Of a stretch of 10,564 nucleotides of DNA, positions 6,670 to 10,564 are shown piece after piece. Location of the stretch: assembly GCA_937895975.1 (NCBI GenBank), contig CALBLG010000105.1, positions 1 to 10,564 of the forward strand. Direction: 5' to 3'. This stretch comes from an uncultured Slackia sp. (lineage in GTDB: Bacteria; Actinomycetota; Coriobacteriia; Coriobacteriales; Eggerthellaceae). Position numbers and translations under genes: made by a program. Below the pieces are notes generated by a model. That model searched no databases. It saw only the letters and a list, made by a program, of their open reading frames with translations, and had not been told where the DNA came from. Numbering within the stretch: the first letter of the stretch is position 1; every line of letters begins with the position of its first letter.

Positions 6670-6954
6670 CTATTCAGCGTTCTCAGCGGTCAGAGGACGA
6701 ACATGCACATAGCGGCGATAGCCCTTGGTGCGGCGGGTGCTCTTCGTGAATTCCACGGTGCCCTCGCACAGAGCGAACAGGGTGTCGTCCTTGCCACGGC
6801 CGACGTTCTCGCCGGGATGGAAGTGGGTGCCGCGCTGACGCACGATGATGTTGCCGGTGATGACGTGCTCGCCACCGAAGCGCTTCACGCCAAGTCGCTG
6901 GGAATGAGAGTCGCGGCCGTTACGGGTGGAGCCAAGACCTTTTTTATGAGCCAT
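6670..6954 (-). CDS. rpmA: 50S ribosomal protein bL27
   Basis: bL27 sits near the peptidyl-transferase centre, its N-terminal arm reaching towards the P-site tRNA. The 94-residue product is a full-length match to the family pattern: MAHKKGLGSTRNGRDSHSQR at the start, LGVKRFGGE next, then GNIIVRQRGTHFHPG near 34-48 and GRGKDDTLFAL near 53-63. It begins directly with the mature MAHKKG sequence, so no leader needs to be removed by the Prp protease, as happens in Firmicutes; consistent with this, no prp gene lies between rplU and rpmA. An AGGTAG about ten bases upstream is a plausible ribosome-binding site. It lies 27 bases after rplU and is followed by a terminator. Confidence 0.98.
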   Translation of the reverse strand: MAHKKGLGSTRNGRDSHSQRLGVKRFGGEHVITGNIIVRQRGTHFHPGENVGRGKDDTLFALCEGTVEFTKSTRRTKGYRRYVHVRPLTAENAE

Positions 6955-6981
6955 GAGTAATCTACCTACCTTCTAAACTAA

Positions 6982-7287
6982 CTAGCCGATGCTCTCGATC
7001 TTCAGACGAGTGTGAAGCTGGCGATGGCCGCGGAGCTTCTTGTAGTTCTTGCGCTTCTTGAACTTGAAGACGAGAACCTTGTCGCCCTTGAACTGATCAA
7101 CGATGGTAGCCACAACCTTGGTCTTAGCGGCTTCGGCGGGGTCGGCGACGACCTTCGCGCCGTCGACGACGGCGATGGCCTGCAGCTCAACCTTGGTGCC
7201 GATCTCGCCCTCGAGTTTCTCGGTGACGAGGATGTCGCCAGCAGCAACCTTGTACTGCTTGCCACCAGTCTTAACGATAGCGTACAT
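6982..7287 (-). CDS. rplU: 50S ribosomal protein bL21
   Basis: bL21 is a 23S rRNA-binding protein of the large subunit, encoded almost everywhere next to bL27. The 101-residue product starts MYAIVKTGGKQYKVAAGD, the family hallmark, and continues with VFKFKKRKNYKKLRGHRQ at about 72-89 and an expected IESIG ending. AAGGAG at 7296-7301, eight bases from the ATG, fixes the start. It has a well-formed promoter and a leader of about 118 bases. It is the first gene of the rplU-rpmA unit. Confidence 0.98.
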   Translation of the reverse strand: MYAIVKTGGKQYKVAAGDILVTEKLEGEIGTKVELQAIAVVDGAKVVADPAEAAKTKVVATIVDQFKGDKVLVFKFKKRKNYKKLRGHRQLHTRLKIESIG

Positions 7288-7310
7288 GTATGTTTCTCCT
7301 TGGTTTGTGG

Positions 7311-7322
7311 GGCCGCAAGGCC
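7311..7322 (-). promoter_or_regulatory. Small GGCC hairpin in the rplU leader
   Basis: GGCC-TTGC-GGCC forms a four-pair hairpin nine bases upstream of the rplU ribosome-binding site, within the roughly 118-base leader (about 7288-7406). Several bacteria control rplU through a structured leader. I cannot match this leader to a known L21 leader by eye, so a regulatory role is only possible. Confidence 0.25.
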
Positions 7323-7412
7323 TCTACGTTTACTTCGCTTGCCGTATGCCCAGCGCACGTGAGCGGTGGGAAACGGTTACCGCCATGTCGCGCCAATACA
7401 GCAAACTCCGCT

Positions 7413-7440
7413 ATTATACGCCGCCGAAATCGTTTGGCAA
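7413..7440 (-). promoter_or_regulatory. Promoter of rplU-rpmA
   Basis: On the minus strand TTGCCA (7435-7440) and a perfect TATAAT (7413-7418) are separated by 16 bases, a good sigma-70/SigA-type promoter. The expected start is near 7406. Directly upstream an inverted repeat GAGGGG...CCCCTC (7441-7446 with 7469-7474) flanks 22 bases; it abuts the -35 box and could be an operator or chance. Confidence 0.75.
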
Positions 7441-7481
7441 GAGGGGTTTTGCGGTTTCATCACAAGTTCCCCTCGCATCCA

Positions 7482-7640
7482 CCGGCGGGAACCGGGCGGA
7501 AGGGCCCGACCATGGGCGTCGGTGTTCATTTCTGCTCTTCATTTCAAAATGAAACACCGCCAAGCGGGCGCATAGCGAGCCGAAGGCGAACGGTAGCCCG
7601 CTGTGCCCTTGGGCGGGCCCTTCCGCCCGGTTCCCGCCGG
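7482..7640. repeat. Inverted-repeat element 1 (159 bases), minus-oriented core
   Basis: The arms 7482-7508 and 7614-7640 are a perfect 27-bp inverted repeat (outer end CCGGCGGGAACC). Pairing continues inward through two mismatches to 7517/7605, giving 34 pairs in all. Outward, after a five-base bulge, CCCTCGC at 7470-7476 can also pair with GCGAGGG at 7640-7646. The interior has a small hairpin (TTCATTT 7538-7544 with AAATGAA 7547-7553) and a block matching element 2 in reverse orientation, including GCGCATAGCGA at 7568-7578 and TGCTCTTCATTT at 7533-7544. It carries no convincing coding frame. It sits between the polA 3' end and the rplU promoter and abuts element 2. The nature is unknown; a dispersed structured repeat is the most likely. 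Confidence 0.85.
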
Positions 7641-7787
7641 CGAGGGCGGTTCGGGGCCTTATTCTGGGCCACGTCTCGCTACCGCTCACTTCGTTCGCTA
7701 TGCGCTCGCCTGACTGCGCTTAATTTTAAAATGAAGAGCATGTTTGAACGCAGACGACCCCGAACAAGGCCCCGAACCGCCCTCGCC
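7639..7787. repeat. Inverted-repeat element 2 (149 bases), plus-oriented core
   Basis: The arms 7639-7660 and 7766-7787 are a perfect 22-bp inverted repeat (outer end GGCGAGGGCGG). Pairing continues inward with interruptions (TTC/GAA, GGG/CCC, CGTCT 7672-7676 with AGACG 7752-7756). The interior contains CGCTACCG at 7678-7685, TCGCTATGCGC at 7695-7705 and AAATGAAGAGCA at 7729-7740. These appear in the same order and nearly the same spacing in element 1 read on the minus strand. The stem differs from that of element 1. It starts 15 bases beyond the polA stop, so polA transcripts would run into it. No T-run follows the stem on the minus strand, so a simple intrinsic terminator is unlikely. Confidence 0.85.
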
Positions 7788-7802
7788 TGCTCTTTACGCG
7801 CT

Positions 7803-10439
7803 TTAGTGCGCCTCGGCCCAGTTCGCGCCCGTGCTTACCTCGGCAATCAGCGGCACCTTCAGCTCCACGACCGAGTCCATCACACCGGCGACCATTTCCG
7901 ACAGGCGCTCCACCTCGTCGGCGGGCACGCTGAAATCCAGCTCGTCATGCACCTGCAGCATCAGCTTCGCCTGGAAGCCGTCGGCAACCAAGCGGCGCTC
8001 CACTTCGTTCATGGCCAGCTTGATGATGTCGGCCGCGGTTCCCTGCATGGGGTGGTTCATGGCCGTGCGCTCGCCGAAGCTGCGCTGCATTTTGTTGCTG
8101 GCCTTCAATTCGGGAATATGGCGCTTGCGGCCGAACATGGTCACCGCATAGCCGGTTTCCTTCGCCGACGCAACCGTCTCGTCCAGATAGGCGCGCACGC
8201 GCGGGTAAGCCTCGAAGTAGCGGTCGATCATCGCCTGCGCTTCCTTGAAGCCGATGCCCAGGCTCTGTGCCAGGCCGAAGGCCTGCTGTCCGTACACGAT
8301 GCCGAAATTCACGGCCTTCGCGCGGCTGCGCAGCTGCGGAGTTACCTCTTCCACGGGAATGCCGAACACGCGGGCCGCGGTATTGGCGTGGAAATCGGCG
8401 CCCGAGCAGAAGGCGTCGATCAGATGCTCGTCACCCGACAGGTGCGCCAAAAGACGCAGCTCGATTTGCGAGTAGTCGGCGCCCAAGAACACATCGCCGT
8501 CGCGCAACGGCACGAAGCAGGCGCGCACGCGGCGGCCGAAATCGGTGCGCACGGGAATGTTCTGCAGGTTCGGGTCGCTCGACGACAGGCGGCCGGTGGT
8601 TGTGACCGTTTGGTTGAAGCTCGTGTGCACCAGTCCGTCGGCGCGACGCATGCGGGGCAGCGCGTCCAAGTACGTGGATTTCATCTTCGCCAGCTCGCGA
8701 TAGCGCAGCACCTTCGCGGCGATGGGATGCACGTCCACCAGCTTAGCCAGCGTTTTCGCGTCGGTCGAATAGCCGCGCGAGTTCTTCTTGCCCGCCGGCA
8801 GTTCTAGCACCTCGAACAGAATATGGCCCAGCTGCTTGGGCGAATCGATGTTGAACTCCTCGCCCGCAAGCTCATGGATTTCGGCGCGAAGGCCATCGAG
8901 CTCGGCCGAGGTGGCGGCTGCCATTTCGGCCAATTTGCCGACATCGATGCGCGCGCCCACGCGCTCCATTTGGGCTAGTGTCGCCACCAGCGGCAAATCG
9001 ATGCGCTCGTATACCTCGAGCGAGCCATCCTTGTCCAGCGCCGCGCGCAGCGCCTCGGCCAAGCGATGCGCCACCAATGCATGCGCGGCCGCATTCGCGC
9101 GCTCGTCTTCGTCCTCGGGCAACGCGGCCCCCAGGTAGGTGTCGCACAACGCGCCGTACTCATATTTAGATACGTTGGAATTCAACAGGTATGCGGCCAG
9201 GCCGATGTCGAAGAAGCGCGCCGCATGCAGCTCGGCGTCGCCGACCAACGCAGGCTCGGCCGAATCGACCGGGTAGATTTCCTGCAGCGCGCGCTTGCAG
9301 TCGAGCGCGCAGAACCGCCCCTCGCGCACGATGCGCGCAAACGTGGCATGCGCGTCTTCGCCCTCGAACATGAGCACCGAATCGGGCAGGCCCACGAACA
9401 GGCGGTGCGGCTCGGCGAACAGGCTTTCCTGCGCCTCTACAAGAAATTCCACGCCCACGCACACGTCGCGCGCCATGGCGGCCTTCAACGCATCGTGGGC
9501 GTAGTCGCCCACCGCCGGCGCCAGGTTGGGCAGCTTCAGCTCGGCGGGCGCGGCCAGCGATTCGTCGGCGCCCGCGATGGCGAGCACCTTGGCCAGATGC
9601 GCGTTGAAGCGCACCTCGCCGAAGGCCTCGACCACGCGCGCCTCGTCGAAATCGGGGAATTTCGCGCCTTCCAAATCCAGGTCGAATTCCAAATCGCGCA
9701 CGATAGTCGCCACGTTTTTGCTGGTATAGGCGTCGTCTTTGTGCTCGGTGAGGTTTTGCAGCTGCTTGCCCTTCAGCTTGTCGAGGTTGTCGTAGATGCC
9801 CTCGATGCTGCCGTAGCTCTGCAGCAACCTCGCCGCCGTTTTGTCGCCGATACCTGGCACGCCGGGAATATTGTCAGACGAATCGCCCTTCAGGCCCAAG
9901 AAATCGGGAAACTGCGCCGGCGTCACGCCGTAGCGTTCCTCCACCTCGGCCGGGCCATAGATGGCCACGTCGGTGATGCCCTTCTTGGTGGTTACCACGT
10001 GCGTGCGGTCGGTGACCAGCTGGTACACGTCTTTATCGCCGCTCACCAGCAGCGTTTCGAACCCCAGCGCCTCGTCGCGGGCCGACACCGTGCCCAGCAC
10101 GTCATCGCCCTCCCAGCCTTTCACGCGCACCACGGGCACGTTCATCGACTCAAGCAGCTTCTCGATGATGGGAAACTGCACCTTCAGCTCGTTGTCCATC
10201 GGCGGGCGCTGCGCCCTGTATTGCTCCAACGCCTCCATGCGAAACGCCGGGCGGCCGGCGTCGAATGCGCACACCACGGCATCGGGGCGGGCCATTTCAT
10301 AGAATTTCAGGAACATGGAAAGAAAGCCGAAAGCCGCGTTGGTGGGCGTGCCGTCGGGGGCGTTCATGGTTTGCGGCACCGCATGGTATGCGCGGTGCAT
10401 CAACGAATTGCCGTCGATTACGGCGATTTTCTTTGGCAT
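7803..10439 (-). CDS. polA: DNA polymerase I
   Basis: Pol I fills gaps and removes RNA primers in replication and repair. The 878-residue product is full length. The N-terminal 5' nuclease domain (about 1-290) has VIDGN at 7-11, EGDD at 110-113, SGDKD at 133-137 and the helix-hairpin-helix GDSSDNIPGVPGIGDKT at 185-201. The middle 3'-5' exonuclease-like domain (about 310-480) lacks the acidic catalytic set, as in Bacillus and Thermus enzymes. The polymerase domain has TTGRLSS at 614-620, motif A DYSQIELR at 655-662, motif B RAKAVNFGIVYG at 706-717 (K708, F712, Y716) and motif C VHDE at 830-833. The start is supported by AAGGA at 10446-10450, six bases upstream. It is transcribed alone, followed by the two inverted-repeat elements. 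Confidence 0.98.
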   Translation of the reverse strand: MPKKIAVIDGNSLMHRAYHAVPQTMNAPDGTPTNAAFGFLSMFLKFYEMARPDAVVCAFDAGRPAFRMEALEQYRAQRPPMDNELKVQFPIIEKLLESMNVPVVRVKGWEGDDVLGTVSARDEALGFETLLVSGDKDVYQLVTDRTHVVTTKKGITDVAIYGPAEVEERYGVTPAQFPDFLGLKGDSSDNIPGVPGIGDKTAARLLQSYGSIEGIYDNLDKLKGKQLQNLTEHKDDAYTSKNVATIVRDLEFDLDLEGAKFPDFDEARVVEAFGEVRFNAHLAKVLAIAGADESLAAPAELKLPNLAPAVGDYAHDALKAAMARDVCVGVEFLVEAQESLFAEPHRLFVGLPDSVLMFEGEDAHATFARIVREGRFCALDCKRALQEIYPVDSAEPALVGDAELHAARFFDIGLAAYLLNSNVSKYEYGALCDTYLGAALPEDEDERANAAAHALVAHRLAEALRAALDKDGSLEVYERIDLPLVATLAQMERVGARIDVGKLAEMAAATSAELDGLRAEIHELAGEEFNIDSPKQLGHILFEVLELPAGKKNSRGYSTDAKTLAKLVDVHPIAAKVLRYRELAKMKSTYLDALPRMRRADGLVHTSFNQTVTTTGRLSSSDPNLQNIPVRTDFGRRVRACFVPLRDGDVFLGADYSQIELRLLAHLSGDEHLIDAFCSGADFHANTAARVFGIPVEEVTPQLRSRAKAVNFGIVYGQQAFGLAQSLGIGFKEAQAMIDRYFEAYPRVRAYLDETVASAKETGYAVTMFGRKRHIPELKASNKMQRSFGERTAMNHPMQGTAADIIKLAMNEVERRLVADGFQAKLMLQVHDELDFSVPADEVERLSEMVAGVMDSVVELKVPLIAEVSTGANWAEAH

Positions 10440-10480
10440 AATACGTCCTTCGACCAGGTTCGGCAGATTGCTCTTGTGGA

Positions 10481-10486
10481 AGTATA
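10481..10486 (-). promoter_or_regulatory. Candidate -10 box of polA
   Basis: TATACT reads on the minus strand 41 bases before the polA ATG, giving a leader of about 35 bases. A poor TTCGGA at 10506-10511 is 19 bases upstream; no better -35 box is present. The remaining sequence to the right edge (10487-10564) shows no coding region I can support. Confidence 0.4.
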
Positions 10487-10564
10487 GCCCGAGCCGACGG
10501 CGAAATCCGAAGATGCACCGACAACTCGCAGAAATGGGGACGTCTCGCCGCTTTCGGGGCGGGT

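Noticed and set aside
7482..7787. Retron-type or CRISPR-associated RNA
   Set aside because: No reverse transcriptase, cas gene or spaced direct repeats occur in the window. The hairpins alone do not support such a call.
7482..7787. Insertion sequence remnant
   Set aside because: No transposase fragment is readable in any frame, and clear target-site duplications are not visible. Only a transposase-free repeat is supported.
7290..8807. Plus-strand open frame of 505 codons through the repeats into polA
   Set aside because: It crosses the rplU promoter and both inverted repeats and then runs antisense to polA. It is an artefact of GC-rich sequence.
9066..10487. Plus-strand open frame of 473 codons
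   Set aside because: It is entirely antisense to polA and has shadow-frame composition without recognisable motifs.

Overview
The window looks like an ordinary chromosomal stretch of a high-GC actinobacterium. The best guess is class Coriobacteriia, family Eggerthellaceae (Eggerthella, Gordonibacter or Slackia relatives). This rests on strong G/C preference at third codon positions, the actinobacterial order rplU-rpmA-obgE-proB-proA-nadD, a yqeK gene between nadD and rsfS, and a bL27 that starts directly at MAHKKG without the cleaved leader seen in Firmicutes. The taxonomic call is inference; no database was searched.

All eight upstream-to-downstream genes and polA lie on the minus strand, so the story reads from right to left. 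polA (7803-10439) encodes DNA polymerase I, with a candidate -10 box just upstream. A 515-base gap (7288-7802) then holds two large back-to-back inverted-repeat elements and a good promoter for rplU. rplU and rpmA encode the neighbouring 50S proteins bL21 and bL27 and end at a hairpin-plus-T-run terminator (6603-6633). A second unit starts from a TATAAT box at 6553-6558, passes through a strongly structured leader, and continues obgE-proB-proA-nadD-yqeK-rsfS. Gene gaps in this unit are 24 to 39 bases, or a one-base overlap at proA/nadD. The one exception is a 195-base proB-proA spacer filled by a third long inverted repeat. On the plus strand at the left edge, a tRNA-Arg(UCU) gene with its own terminator converges on rsfS.

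The genes combine ribosome assembly and silencing (ObgE, RsfS, bL21, bL27), the first two steps of proline synthesis (ProB, ProA), NAD synthesis (NadD) and dinucleotide-alarmone removal (YqeK). This is a well-known housekeeping neighbourhood. No phage, toxin, defence or CRISPR genes were seen.

What is not ordinary is the intergenic DNA. The two elements at 7482-7640 and 7639-7787 share a similar core in opposite orientation, while their stems differ in sequence yet each stem is perfectly self-complementary. The proB-proA element is a 119-base nested hairpin with an unrelated 21-bp perfect outer arm. These look like members of small dispersed structured repeat families. They are the best candidates here for something undescribed.
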